DNA of 64,000 nt from Thalassobaculum sp. OXR-137. GTDB taxonomy: Bacteria > Pseudomonadota > Alphaproteobacteria > Thalassobaculales > Thalassobaculaceae. The stretch covers positions 1,472,001 to 1,536,000 of the forward strand of contig NZ_CP139715.1 of assembly GCF_034377285.1 (NCBI RefSeq), read 5' to 3'. Shown piece by piece: positions 8,301-16,313 of this stretch; position 1 is the stretch's first letter, and every line of letters begins with the position of its first letter. The notes beneath the pieces were generated by a model, which saw only the letters and a program-made list of their open reading frames with translations, made no database searches and was not told the origin of the DNA. A program made the position numbers and the translations under genes.

Positions 8301-8438
8301 TATTTCTTCATTAGAATATCCTAGAGCTCTGCATGCCGCCGGATTGGCATCCAGTATTTTCCCCTGTGTATTCGCAATGAAGACCTGAAGGTCAGAGTAA
8401 AGCAGAATATTTGTACATATCTCATGATCCAGCATCAT
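5373..8438 (-). CDS. Hybrid sensor histidine kinase with five PAS domains and a C-terminal receiver
   Basis: This 1021-aa cytosolic hybrid kinase has no membrane segment. In order: PAS1 (~10-120), PAS2 (~130-245), a PAS_7-type domain (~260-375, SINEGFALFDKDDRLVLCNN), PAS4 (~385-505), PAS5 (~510-635), then the HisKA box GGVAHDFNNLLGIISGN with the phospho-His. The HATPase has N-box NLCINARDAMPEGG, DTGTGMS and GRGTGLGLSMV. The receiver (~895-1015) has VDDE and LLFTDVIMPGG. A C-terminal receiver allows phosphorelay or self-regulation. ATG 8438 or 8435 both follow AAGGA. It is third in a minus-strand series after a receiver-EAL and a lone receiver. The first ~290 codons are much richer in A+T than the rest, which suggests a fused or transferred N-terminus. 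Confidence 0.9.
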   Translation of the reverse strand: MMLDHEICTNILLYSDLQVFIANTQGKILDANPAACRALGYSNEEIKKLYVYEIDANHSEAQWHHSLEQLRVRKTAHFISKHIDKDGNIIDVDVNTTLIISNQKEIICGIVSDISEKMRLEEELNISRRTYQTAINTTDLGFWVVNGEADIIQTNSAYCKLSGYSSDEMTSMKVSDLDDLEEEREVRRKIDLIMNTGYARFRTVHRKKEGGKLPVEVVISYSDQFPDRFFVFIQDISEKIEQEHRLEEAVRAGNSYRKQLDMALNSINEGFALFDKDDRLVLCNNVYRDFYNSRGEVIVVGRTLTEINRRAVELGLFPEARGREEEWLADRTRKHLECQVVEQEIANGRWLKISEQRTQDGGIVGVRTDITDLKNREKSLRESEQRFKDFTDTASDWIWETDVDHRFSYTENGHRAPENFAQSLIYMKTREEVAAEDTNSPKWVEHRRLLADRKPFRDFRYWTIAPNNTQRLIAVSGNPVFNELNEFQGYRGTGADVTDEHLTLEKLNDAEAMLRRMFENVTIGLIHADATGKIIDFNAAAEKIFGYSAQEAIGCNVSMLVNDHDRVRHDSYMKRYLDTGDAKIIGIGRETFGKRKDGTSVRINLGIAEIPSGDERHFIASMLDVTNERALEAKLRQSQKMDAIGQMVGGVAHDFNNLLGIISGNLELVQRKLEPESKLERQIGKALTAAGRGANLTRRLLNFSRQMPSEAAAIDVNETITELHDLIQKSLTETVKVHLRLEEDLPDANAERGDFEDAITNLCINARDAMPEGGQIIIETGLIEVPAQPSPQFKGLRPGRYIEIDISDTGTGMSADVAAHIFEPFFSTKEQGRGTGLGLSMVYGFAKRSNGSVSVYSEQGIGTTFKLFLPVATADGVSSSNSAAAPAAADEDYSGNESILIVDDEQELADIAVTILSELGYRTAVAHNAEEALAILRSDWDIDLLFTDVIMPGGIDGFALAKRARQMRPELEICLASGFTGASINTRVNSEEEYLLLKKPYTNADLATTVRRLLDARTLSK

Positions 8439-8520
8439 TGGATCCTTCTTCTATCTTTAAGGTCACTTTCCGAAGGGTTCAGGGTGACCGGGGATCTGGA
8501 TGCCGCCATTGGATCGGAGT

Positions 8521-8913
8521 TCAGCATTGTGCGGGGCGCGCTTCTGCAAGCGCACGGGTCTTGGAAATGACGGCATCGAGGGAAGCCGGCTTGACCAGGA
8601 TGCCCACGACATGCAGTCCGCGTCCTCGCCCGATCGACTCGGCAATGCGAAGGTAGTCTGCCTGGAAGCCGCTCATCAGAACGACGGGTATGTTCGCGTT
8701 GCGCGCGGCAATTTCCTGAAGAAACTCGATTCCGTCCATGTCCGGCATGACGATGTCGGTTATGACGCCGTGGATCTGCTTGCTGGTTATGAACGTCAGG
8801 GCCTGCTCAGCCGACGTGGCGACCAGCGGTGTGTAACCGGCCAGTGTCACCCCCTCTTCGACGAACTCCGCGAAGTCGACATCGTCGTCAATGATCAGGA
8901 TATAGCCCGACAA
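8521..8913 (-). CDS. Stand-alone receiver-domain response regulator
   Basis: This 130-aa single-domain receiver starts MSGYILIIDDDVDFAEFVEE, with the acidic pair at the start and the phospho-acceptor Asp in VITDIVMPDMDG. The conserved Lys is in GILVKPASLD and the switch region is PVVLMSGF. There is no output domain, so it probably shuttles phosphate between the hybrid kinase 83 bp downstream and another protein. It follows the receiver-EAL gene by 18 bp, so the three are almost certainly one transcript. It lacks the CheY allosteric Tyr context and reads more like a relay receiver. Confidence 0.87.
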   Translation of the reverse strand: MSGYILIIDDDVDFAEFVEEGVTLAGYTPLVATSAEQALTFITSKQIHGVITDIVMPDMDGIEFLQEIAARNANIPVVLMSGFQADYLRIAESIGRGRGLHVVGILVKPASLDAVISKTRALAEARPAQC

Positions 8914-8931
8914 TCGACCGACCTCCGTACC

Positions 8932-10125
8932 TCACGCGCTGCCGTGGCGGGTTCCAAAGCCGCTCTCGGCCAACCATGTCTGAAGCTGGTCCGGCGGCAT
9001 CGGTCTTGCGCAATGGAAGCCCTGGAGTTCATCGCAGCCGATCGCCTTGATCAGATCCATGGACGCCTGATCCTCGACACCCTCAGCCACGACCGTCAGG
9101 CCCAGACGGTGGGCAAGTTCGGTTGCCATCGTTGCAATTGTCTCACATTCCGAATCTTCGCAGATGTGAGAGATGAACGTCTGGTCGATCTTCAGTTCCG
9201 TGAAAGGAAGTCGAACCAGTTGCTGCAGCGACGAATAGCCGGTGCCGAAGTCATCGATCGCCAAACCGAAACCCTTCATGCGCAGTCGGGTCAGGATGTC
9301 CATGTATCTGCCGGCATCCGACATGACGGCCGTTTCCGTCACTTCCACGATCACATCGGACGTATCGACGCCATTGTGCCGCGTCAGCGCCGTCAGTTTT
9401 TCCGGGAGATCGAGGTCTGCGATCGAAGCGGGAGACAGGTTGATCGAAACGGTGAACCGGTGGCCGTCCCGGTTCCATCTTCCCAACTGCTCGATGGCAG
9501 TCCTGGCGACCAGATAGTTGATGCCGTCAATCAGGCCATGCTGCTCGGCGAAGGGGATGAAGTCGCCGGGGCTGGTAAAGCCTTTGTCGGGGCGTACCCA
9601 GCGGATCAGGGCCTCGACGCCGCAGACCGAATGGTCCGATAGCCTGATCTGCGGCTGATAGGCGAGCGTGAACTGCTCCTCCCTGATCGCAGTGTCTATG
9701 TCCTCCGCCGTGAAGTCCTGGGCCGCGGCCCGCGCACTATCGGTCTGCGGCGGCTTGAAATGGCTGAGGACCGCGTCGAGCTCGCCGATGCTGAACGGCT
9801 TCTGCAGGGTTCCGAGGACAGGAAACTTCCACTCGGTTGCCAGTTCCTTGGCCGAATATAGAACCGATGCGTCTTTGCCGCTCATGAAGATGAGAGACAC
9901 GTGCGAATTGTTGTCGTGCAGGAACCGCAGAACCTCGATCCCGTCCAGGCCTGGCATGAACAGATCGAGCAGGATGAGCGCATGCTTGGACGAGTATACG
10001 CTTCCGATATCGGTCGCGTCGGTACAGATATCGGCCTCGTACCCAAGGGCATCGAGGGCGTCGCCGACGAACTCGGCAAAATCTGGCTCATCGTCGATAA
10101 TCAGAAAACGCATGGCCTTATCCAT
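8932..10125 (-). CDS. Response regulator with receiver and EAL (c-di-GMP phosphodiesterase) domains
   Basis: The product is 397 aa. The N-terminal receiver (MRFLIIDDEPDFAEFVGDAL, phospho-Asp in LILLDLFMPGLDG, Lys in GTLQKPFS) is followed from ~residue 140 by an EAL domain. Catalytic-type motifs are present: VCGVEALIRW, SINLSP, VEVTETAVM, AIDDFGTGYSS, LKIDQTFI, VVAEGVED and LQGFHCARPM. It should hydrolyse c-di-GMP to pGpG under phosphorelay control. ATG 10125 is preferred over the TTG one codon earlier, with AAGG 5 nt upstream. It is the first gene of the operon with the lone receiver and hybrid kinase. The adjacent broken protoglobin hints that the system once read O2 or another haem ligand. 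Confidence 0.9.
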   Translation of the reverse strand: MDKAMRFLIIDDEPDFAEFVGDALDALGYEADICTDATDIGSVYSSKHALILLDLFMPGLDGIEVLRFLHDNNSHVSLIFMSGKDASVLYSAKELATEWKFPVLGTLQKPFSIGELDAVLSHFKPPQTDSARAAAQDFTAEDIDTAIREEQFTLAYQPQIRLSDHSVCGVEALIRWVRPDKGFTSPGDFIPFAEQHGLIDGINYLVARTAIEQLGRWNRDGHRFTVSINLSPASIADLDLPEKLTALTRHNGVDTSDVIVEVTETAVMSDAGRYMDILTRLRMKGFGLAIDDFGTGYSSLQQLVRLPFTELKIDQTFISHICEDSECETIATMATELAHRLGLTVVAEGVEDQASMDLIKAIGCDELQGFHCARPMPPDQLQTWLAESGFGTRHGSA

Positions 10126-10239
10126 CAAGCCTTCGTCTCCTTGTCGGCGGTTGGACGATAACCAATCAAAAATTAAATATAATAGATTAAAATTTAACTA
10201 ACCTAGTGGGGCTTCCAGGGGGGCCTCAAGGTTGGTTCG

Positions 10240-10551
10240 TCAAACCTCGCTAAACAGACCAAACCATGAACATGCGAAGTCGGCTCTCCTCTGGCGAATG
10301 CCTTTGACCTGAGCCCTGAGTTTCCTCCGGCTTTTGGTTGAGACCGGGCATCGATTGATTGTGACGGTCCGCTCGTCGGTGCAGTGGAGAAGGTCATGAC
10401 CCCGCTGGCGGGCCGAGTGCACGGCAGCCTTGGCGAACTCCGGGCCTCCCCCGACGGCACGCCATTTCTGGAGCGTGCGGACGGAGTAGCCGAGCAGTTC
10501 GCACGCACTCTATTCGTTCAGGATTTGGGGGGGATGGTAGTCGGCCGGCAT
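10240..10551 (-). pseudogene. Excisionase/MerR-like HTH protein with in-frame amber codon
   Basis: From ATG 10551 (GGAGG 9 nt upstream) the frame reads MPADYHPPQILNE and then TAG at 10512-10510. Past the stop it continues without shift as SACELLGYSVRTLQKWRAVG, GGPEFAKA and ARQRGHDLL. This is the helix-turn-helix layout of small excisionase or helix_turn_helix_17 proteins ('A-x-x-L-G-x-S-x-R-T-L-x-x-W-R-x-x-G-x-G-P-x-F'). The remainder to 10240 has no recognisable domain. Either a Gln codon (CAG) mutated to TAG, or the gene is read through. It may be a leftover of a mobile element. Confidence 0.5.
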
Positions 10552-10899
10552 CTTGTCATCCTCCATTGCGTTGCTGATGCAGTGAAGGTGCGCGCAGTAC
10601 TCATGCCGTAAAATCCCGCAGGCTTAATTTGAGATATCCCGCTCAATCGCCATGGGCGGGCTCATTAAATCTTCATATTTCAGTCGGTTGTGCATGGTCT
10701 GACTGTTTGAGTGGGGCCGGTTTACCGCCGGCTTCGCAACGCTTTCTAGGCACTCACATCCCGTGAAAAACGTAATACCATGGCGGTCACTCCACGAAAG
10801 CTGGAGCAACAAGCACCCGGAGACGGAGGGCCTGCACTCTCCGCAACCGCGGAGGGCCGATCCCACCGTCCCTGGGAATGACATTAGGGAGAAGACGTT
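10552..10899. other. Intergenic region before the MBL-fold gene
   Basis: These 348 bp contain no credible gene. They should include the promoter of the exported MBL-fold hydrolase. The only site I can support is the ribosome-binding AGGGAGA, 8 nt before ATG 10900. Confidence 0.4.
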
Positions 10900-11904
10900 A
10901 TGCGCGATCTTACACTCACCCGCCGTCAAGCTTTGGTCGGAGCCGCCGCTCTGACAGGATCGACCCTTATCGCAGCGAAGAGCAGGCCGGCACGGGCTGC
11001 CGCACCGATGGCCGCCGACCAGGCCCCGTATTTCTACCGCTTCAAGCACGGCTCGATGCAGGGCACCGTCGTCTCCGACGGCGTGCTGCCGCTGGGCGAG
11101 CCGTCCGCCAGCTTCCTGGGGACGACCAAGGAAGAGGTCGGGTCGATGCTCACCAGCAACTTCCTGGATCCGACCAGCGTCGTGCTCGAACAGAATATCC
11201 TGGTGCTGAATACCGGGTCCAAGCTGGTGCTCTTCGATACGGGCATGGGCGAGTCTCCGATTTTTGGCCCCACCCCCGGAAAGATGATGGCCAATCTGAA
11301 GGCCGCGGGCATCGACCCGGCGGCGATCGATGCGGTGGTCTGCACCCATGCCCATTGCGACCATGTCTGGGGCATCATGACCAGCCGCGGCGAGCGCAAT
11401 TTCCCCAATGCGCAGATCTACATTTCGCAGGCCGATTTCGAGTTCTGGACCGACGAAGCCAAGCTGTCGATGACCGAACCCGGCTACATGAAGGCGTTCG
11501 TCGAGGGCGCGCGCCAGAACCTGCTGCCGAACCGGGACCGCATCATCTTCATCAAGGATGGCGAGGAGTTCCTACCCGGCATCCAGGCCATGACCGCACC
11601 GGGCCACACCATCGGCCACATGATCTTCCTGATCACCTCCGAGGGCGAGACCATGGCGGCGATCGGCGACACCACGCACCATCACGTGCTCCTGCTGGAG
11701 AAGCCTCTGATGGAATTCGCCTATGACACCGACCCGAAGCAGTCGGCCCAGACCCGATACAAGGTGCTCGACATGCTGGCCACCGACCGGTTGCCGATGA
11801 TCGCCTACCATTTCCCATGGCCCGGCATCGGCCATATCGCCAAACGGGGCGAGGGCTTCCAGTACTATCCGGCACCGATGGTCATGCAGGAACTGCCGTC
11901 GTAA
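10900..11904 (+). CDS. Exported MBL-fold metallo-hydrolase (Tat signal)
   Basis: This 334-aa metallo-beta-lactamase-fold hydrolase begins with a twin-arginine signal (LTRRQALVGAAALTG, cleavage near ARAAAP), so it folds in the cytoplasm and acts in the periplasm. The metal site is clear: THAHCDH at ~147-153, a His in TAPGHTIGHM, and the bridging Asp in AAIGDTTHHH, with a late His in AYHFPWPGIGH. The length and layout match general MBL-fold hydrolases of the quorum-lactonase/PqsE-like group. The substrate cannot be told from sequence. AGGGAGA precedes ATG 10900. Flanking genes are unrelated and oriented away, so it appears monocistronic. An 9-bp inverted repeat (11934-11942 with 11961-11969) follows the stop. 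Confidence 0.85.
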   Translation: MRDLTLTRRQALVGAAALTGSTLIAAKSRPARAAAPMAADQAPYFYRFKHGSMQGTVVSDGVLPLGEPSASFLGTTKEEVGSMLTSNFLDPTSVVLEQNILVLNTGSKLVLFDTGMGESPIFGPTPGKMMANLKAAGIDPAAIDAVVCTHAHCDHVWGIMTSRGERNFPNAQIYISQADFEFWTDEAKLSMTEPGYMKAFVEGARQNLLPNRDRIIFIKDGEEFLPGIQAMTAPGHTIGHMIFLITSEGETMAAIGDTTHHHVLLLEKPLMEFAYDTDPKQSAQTRYKVLDMLATDRLPMIAYHFPWPGIGHIAKRGEGFQYYPAPMVMQELPS

Positions 11905-12089
11905 CCATCGGCTCAAGCGGCCGAACCGGCCTGCTGCCGTCCGCCAGATCACAATCGAATGGACGGCAGAAGGCGTCAGAGCCTGGGCGGGCCCCTGAGC
12001 GCGAACATTGAGGGGACCGCCAGAGGGATCCAACATTCCCGGTCCGAGCTCCGTCGCCATGCCCAGCGAGGATGCCCGTAGGCTGTCTT

Positions 12090-13037
12090 CTAGCGGGCGA
12101 GACTCTTCCCGATCATGGTGTTGAGGCTCGCAATCGACGCCTCGATCACACCGCGGTCGCCGGAGGCGAGCAGAAAATCCAGAATGTCGGGGGCAAGGCC
12201 CGCCGCCTGCTCGGCCGTCATCCCGCAACACGACAGGCGACGCTCAACCTCGTCCGACGACGCGTCGAAATAGCCGCTCATACCGTCCGGAGATGCGACG
12301 CCCTCCGGCAGTCGAAGGCTGAGGACACGGCAGGCGATGGGCCGCATTTCGGTGTCGCTCAGGGTGACCCCGCTCATGATACCGGCAAGCACGGCCGCGG
12401 GAGCGGGCGGGATCACGTAGGTGAACGTGATGGCCATCTCGACATCCATATCGACCAGAGGGGCGATCATGTTCCGGCCGACTCTCTGTACCTGTCCGGA
12501 AAGGGTCAACGTATCCCAGGGCAGATGTTCGGCATACTCGAGCCCCCACTCTCCCGCACCGCCGTCCTGAGACAGGGTGGACACGCCACAGATCATCATT
12601 CCGGGCCAGTGCGGAGACCAGGCCCGCGAGATCGACAGATACCGTCCGGCGAGATAGTCCGGAAGCTGACCGGCCGGATAAACCGGTCTCTCCTCGGGTT
12701 GTCTCGAGGGGGATAGGGGAAGATCCGGCATCTGGTCGCCATAAAGCTCGGCGAGCAGGCTGCAGAAAGCCTCATAACTGCAGGTCCGCAGCTCCTCGCC
12801 GGTGACAGTGGGTCCGAGCAGCCTGGCGAGGTCGTCATAGACAGAATGGTTCCGCGGGCTCGCACGTCCCTGAATCCATTTATAGGCCCGTACAGGATCA
12901 TAGCTCGTATCCGGGTTCGAGGCCTTCAATCGCGTGTACAGCGCTTTTTGGGTCTCGCAACCGGTCAGCCGCATGATCAGACGGAGCTTGTCGGCAAATC
13001 TGTGCGCAGCGCCTTCGCCACGGTCGGAACCGCTCAA
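12090..13037 (-). CDS. Unrecognised 315-aa protein with HTH-like N-terminus
   Basis: I do not recognise this family with certainty. Residues ~10-75 (FADKLRLIMRLTGCETQKAL, YKWIQGRASPRNHSVYDDLA) look like a helical regulator-type domain of the sort found in alphaproteobacterial proteins of unknown function. The remaining ~220 residues contain strands with no known motif, and no signal peptide or membrane segment is visible. I chose TTG 13037 because AGGAAG lies 6 nt upstream. The frame is open further up to 13121, but that stretch is AT-rich and lacks a ribosome site. It is divergent from the adhesin gene across a 420-bp AT-rich gap, so a regulatory link to the adhesin is possible but unproven. 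Confidence 0.6.
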   Translation of the reverse strand: MSGSDRGEGAAHRFADKLRLIMRLTGCETQKALYTRLKASNPDTSYDPVRAYKWIQGRASPRNHSVYDDLARLLGPTVTGEELRTCSYEAFCSLLAELYGDQMPDLPLSPSRQPEERPVYPAGQLPDYLAGRYLSISRAWSPHWPGMMICGVSTLSQDGGAGEWGLEYAEHLPWDTLTLSGQVQRVGRNMIAPLVDMDVEMAITFTYVIPPAPAAVLAGIMSGVTLSDTEMRPIACRVLSLRLPEGVASPDGMSGYFDASSDEVERRLSCCGMTAEQAAGLAPDILDFLLASGDRGVIEASIASLNTMIGKSLAR

Positions 13038-13458
13038 CAGAAACTTCCTTTGGAAAATTTGGAAATCGTATTGGTAATGTCCGGCCGACCATACCGTGAA
13101 CGGCGGCTTCGGCGCCAACAAACAATATTAAATCATCACATTCTTGTTCCGCATGGCTGCATCACGCCTGGGCTTTAAATAACCGCTAATCATTATACAG
13201 AACTTGTTCAATATTTTGATAAAACTATAAATAAAATCGACGTCGCTGTATTTATCATTTTTGGAACTTCCAACCATTCCAACCTCCTGCAGCAACCTCC
13301 TGATTTAAAGTACCCGTTGCGTCCTCACCTGCCGCAGCTTGCCCCTCGGCAGGCGCAGCCATGGACCGGCTCGAAGCGAATGATGCGGCAGAGCGGCCGG
13401 GGATGGCGCCGGCACATGAGCAACCGCTCAAGAAAATCCAGCCAAACAAGGATCTGCG
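13038..13458. other. AT-rich divergent intergenic region of the adhesin gene
   Basis: About 420 bp between the 315-aa gene and the adhesin. The core 13130-13260 is AT-rich, unlike the flanks. It contains a possible sigma70 promoter reading toward the adhesin. A short minus-strand frame at 13255-13449 has no ribosome site or homologue-like motif, and I do not call it a gene. Confidence 0.45.
13204..13231 (+). promoter_or_regulatory. Possible sigma70 promoter for the adhesin gene
   Basis: TTGTTC (13204-13209) and TATAAA (13226-13231) are 16 bp apart in an AT-rich stretch upstream of the adhesin. Transcription would start near 13238 and leave a leader of about 220 nt. Confidence 0.35.
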
Positions 13459-16236
13459 ATGTCCCCCAACGTCTCCCGGAGCTGTGGCGCCATCGCTCCT
13501 GCGGTTTCCCTTTCGTCCGCACAGCGTGTACTGGCCGTCATCGACGCGGCGACGCCACGGCCGGACCTCCTGGTGGCCGGGGCCGATCCGGAGGCCGTCA
13601 TTGTCCGGCTTTCGGCATCAACCCGGGGGGATCCGATCGCAGCGGCCCTGGCCGGCACGGATCGGCCGGTCAAGGCGCTTCACATCGTCAGTCATGGCGC
13701 GCCGGGGCGCCTGACAATCGGCGGGGAGACACTGGACGCCCGGGCGCTGGCCGCGCGGGGGCGGCGCTGGCGCCGCTCCCTGGCGCCGGATGCGACCATC
13801 GTGCTCTACGGCTGTTCCGCCGGGCGCGGTGCGGCCGGACGAGCGCTGGTCCGGGACCTGGCGCGTGCGACCGGCGCCCGCGTGCTGGCCTCCTCGACCC
13901 CGACGGGCTCAGCAGTGCGGGGCGGCGACTGGCGCTTCGACGTCGCCGCCGGTCCGGCGCGGCCGGGCCCGTCCATCACGGCAAGCGCCTTCGGTTGCGT
14001 ACACGACACCTGGCCGGGACTGCTGGTCGATATCACCAGCACCGCAGGCGACACCGGTACCGGGACCCTCGGGCTCGCGGCGCAGTCTACCAACGCGACG
14101 TACACTTTCGTGGACCTGTCCGGCACCATCACCCTGGACTCCGCGATCACCCCGCCCAATCCCGGTTCAACCATCACCTGGACCTATGGCGGGTCGACCA
14201 CGAACCTGACCATCGATGGCGCTGCGATCGATACCACAGATTCAGGCTTTAAGGCCGATATCGGGGCAGGCAACGTACTGACGGTCGACTCCAATATCGT
14301 TGGACCAAATTCGGCCACTGTAAGCTCCGGAACCCTGGTGTTGAACGGGACAGTCACCGGGGCAGCCATTATCCAGGGAACCGGAACGCTGCAACTCGGC
14401 ACCGGATTCAGTACGAATGATAGACTTTATATAGATAGCAGCAATTCTACGCTTAAATTTTCTGGATCTCAAACATATTCATTTGATACTATAATTGAGG
14501 ATGGCATATCTACAATTATAGACACCGGATCGAATAATATTTCTCTGTCGGGAAATTTATCTATATCGATTGGATCTGCGAATTTTTCAAAAACAGGCAG
14601 CGGAAAGCTCACCTTATCTGGGCACAGCTCTCAAATGGACCCCACAATCACTGAGGGAACGCTTTCGGTTTCTGCCGATACTGGCTTGGGCAGTACGGTC
14701 ACCCTGAACGGCGGCACGCTGGAAGTCACCTCGGCCACGACGATCAGCCGCGATATCGTGCTGGGCTCCTCCAGCGGAACCATCTCGACAACGGCGGACG
14801 TCACCTTCTCAGGTGTCATGTCCGGATCGGGGACTCTGACCAAGACCGGGGCGAATACCGTGACCCTGTCCGGCACCAACACCCATTCCGGCGCGACCGT
14901 GGTTTCCGCCGGAACCCTGAAACTGTCCGGCGGCAACGCCCTGTCCGATACCGGCACGGTGACCGTCGCCTCCGGCGCCACGCTGGATCTCGACGGCACG
15001 ACCGAGACCATCGGTTCGCTCAGCGGCTCGGGAACCGTCAATGTCGGCGCCGGGGCCATCACCCTGTCCAATGCGGGCCTCAGCGCCTTCTCCGGGACGA
15101 TCAACGGCACCGGCACCTTCACCGTCGCCTCCGGCGTGACCCTGGGCGGGACCAGTACCTACAACACGCCGGTCACGGTCGCGAGCGGCGGCACCATCGC
15201 CCCCGGCAACAGCCCCGGCACGATCTCCACCGGCAACCTGATACTCGCCAGCGGCTCGACCGCCAGCATGGAGATCAACGGCACGACGGCCGGAACCGGG
15301 TACGACCAGGTTGTCGTCACCGGAACGGTGACGATCAACGGCGCTACGCTGTCCACCAGCTTCGGCTTCACATCGGCGAACGGCAACGTCTTCACCCTGA
15401 TCGACAATGACGGGGCCGATGCGGTCACCGGCACCTTCAGCGGTCTGGCCGAGGGCGGCAGCTTCGTCTCGGGCGGGCGCAGCTTCCGGATCAGCTATAC
15501 GGCCGGGGACGGCAACGATGTCACCCTGACCGATATCACACCCGCCCCGGAAAGCTCCGGCAGCGGCAGCGGTAGCGGTAGCGGCGGCGGAAGCGACAGC
15601 CTCGTCGGAACGTCGGGCGACGACAGCCTGACCGGCGGCAACGGCGCCGGCACCATCTCCGCCCTGGCCGGAAACGACACGCTCTGCGGAAGGGCCGGCA
15701 ACGATACGCTGTCCGGCGGGGCCGGGGCCGACCTGATCTACGGCAACCAGGCGGACGACCTGATGTACGGCAATCAGGGCAGCGACACCCTGTTCGGCGG
15801 CCAGAACGCGGACACCCTGTTCGGCGGACAGGATGCGGACATCGTCTACGGCAATCGCGGCGCGGACCTGATCTACGGCAATCTCGGCGTCGACACCCTG
15901 TACGGCGGGCAGGAGGCCGACACGCTCTACGGCGGACAGGGCGACGATGCCCTGTTCGGGAACCTGGGGGCGGACCGGTTCGTCTTCACTGCGGACAGCG
16001 GCGCCGATGCGATCTACGACTTCTCTGGCGTGGGCGGCCCGGGTGCGGAGGGCGACGTGATCGCCGTCGCGGCCAATATGAACGGCAGCGGCATCGCGAC
16101 CGCGGACGATCTGCTGGCGCGCACCGCCACCGACTCCGCCGGAAATGCGGTGCTCGATCTCGGGTCGGGCAACAGCGTCACCCTGGTCGGCGTGGCGCCG
16201 GCTGGCCTGACCGCGGGGGATTTCCTATTGCTGTAG
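13459..16236 (+). CDS. Large secreted adhesin: DUF4347 + autotransporter-type passenger repeats + RTX repeats
   Basis: The protein is 925 aa. Residues ~20-190 form a DUF4347 domain (LLVAGADPE, VKALHIVSHGAPGRLTIGG, ATIVLYGCSAG). Residues ~190-690 are beta-helix passenger repeats (LTKTGANTVTLSGTNTHSG, SAGTLKLSGGNAL, APGNSPGTISTGNL). After a Gly/Ser linker come RTX calcium-binding nonapeptides (GNDTLSGGAGADLIYGN and repeats, ~715-835), then a C-terminal region with a T1SS-type end. There is no N-terminal signal peptide, as expected for type I secretion. AAGGA lies 6 nt before ATG. No ABC/MFP secretion genes are nearby. Bases ~14405-14640 are strongly AT-rich compared with the rest of the gene, which suggests a mosaic passenger. 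Confidence 0.85.
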   Translation: MSPNVSRSCGAIAPAVSLSSAQRVLAVIDAATPRPDLLVAGADPEAVIVRLSASTRGDPIAAALAGTDRPVKALHIVSHGAPGRLTIGGETLDARALAARGRRWRRSLAPDATIVLYGCSAGRGAAGRALVRDLARATGARVLASSTPTGSAVRGGDWRFDVAAGPARPGPSITASAFGCVHDTWPGLLVDITSTAGDTGTGTLGLAAQSTNATYTFVDLSGTITLDSAITPPNPGSTITWTYGGSTTNLTIDGAAIDTTDSGFKADIGAGNVLTVDSNIVGPNSATVSSGTLVLNGTVTGAAIIQGTGTLQLGTGFSTNDRLYIDSSNSTLKFSGSQTYSFDTIIEDGISTIIDTGSNNISLSGNLSISIGSANFSKTGSGKLTLSGHSSQMDPTITEGTLSVSADTGLGSTVTLNGGTLEVTSATTISRDIVLGSSSGTISTTADVTFSGVMSGSGTLTKTGANTVTLSGTNTHSGATVVSAGTLKLSGGNALSDTGTVTVASGATLDLDGTTETIGSLSGSGTVNVGAGAITLSNAGLSAFSGTINGTGTFTVASGVTLGGTSTYNTPVTVASGGTIAPGNSPGTISTGNLILASGSTASMEINGTTAGTGYDQVVVTGTVTINGATLSTSFGFTSANGNVFTLIDNDGADAVTGTFSGLAEGGSFVSGGRSFRISYTAGDGNDVTLTDITPAPESSGSGSGSGSGGGSDSLVGTSGDDSLTGGNGAGTISALAGNDTLCGRAGNDTLSGGAGADLIYGNQADDLMYGNQGSDTLFGGQNADTLFGGQDADIVYGNRGADLIYGNLGVDTLYGGQEADTLYGGQGDDALFGNLGADRFVFTADSGADAIYDFSGVGGPGAEGDVIAVAANMNGSGIATADDLLARTATDSAGNAVLDLGSGNSVTLVGVAPAGLTAGDFLLL

Positions 16237-16313
16237 AAAGGACGGTCCGGTCCGACCGCATCCTGCGGTAACAGAAAGCCTCGCAGGGCCCTGTTATCCA
16301 GAGTACGGCCCCC

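Noticed and set aside
13255-13449. Short minus-strand gene between the 315-aa gene and the adhesin
   Set aside because: No ribosome site, no homologue-like motif, and it overlaps the adhesin leader.
15600-15970. CRISPR-like or tandem DNA repeat array
   Set aside because: The repetition is at the protein level (RTX nonapeptides) in one open frame, with variable codons and no constant spacer length.
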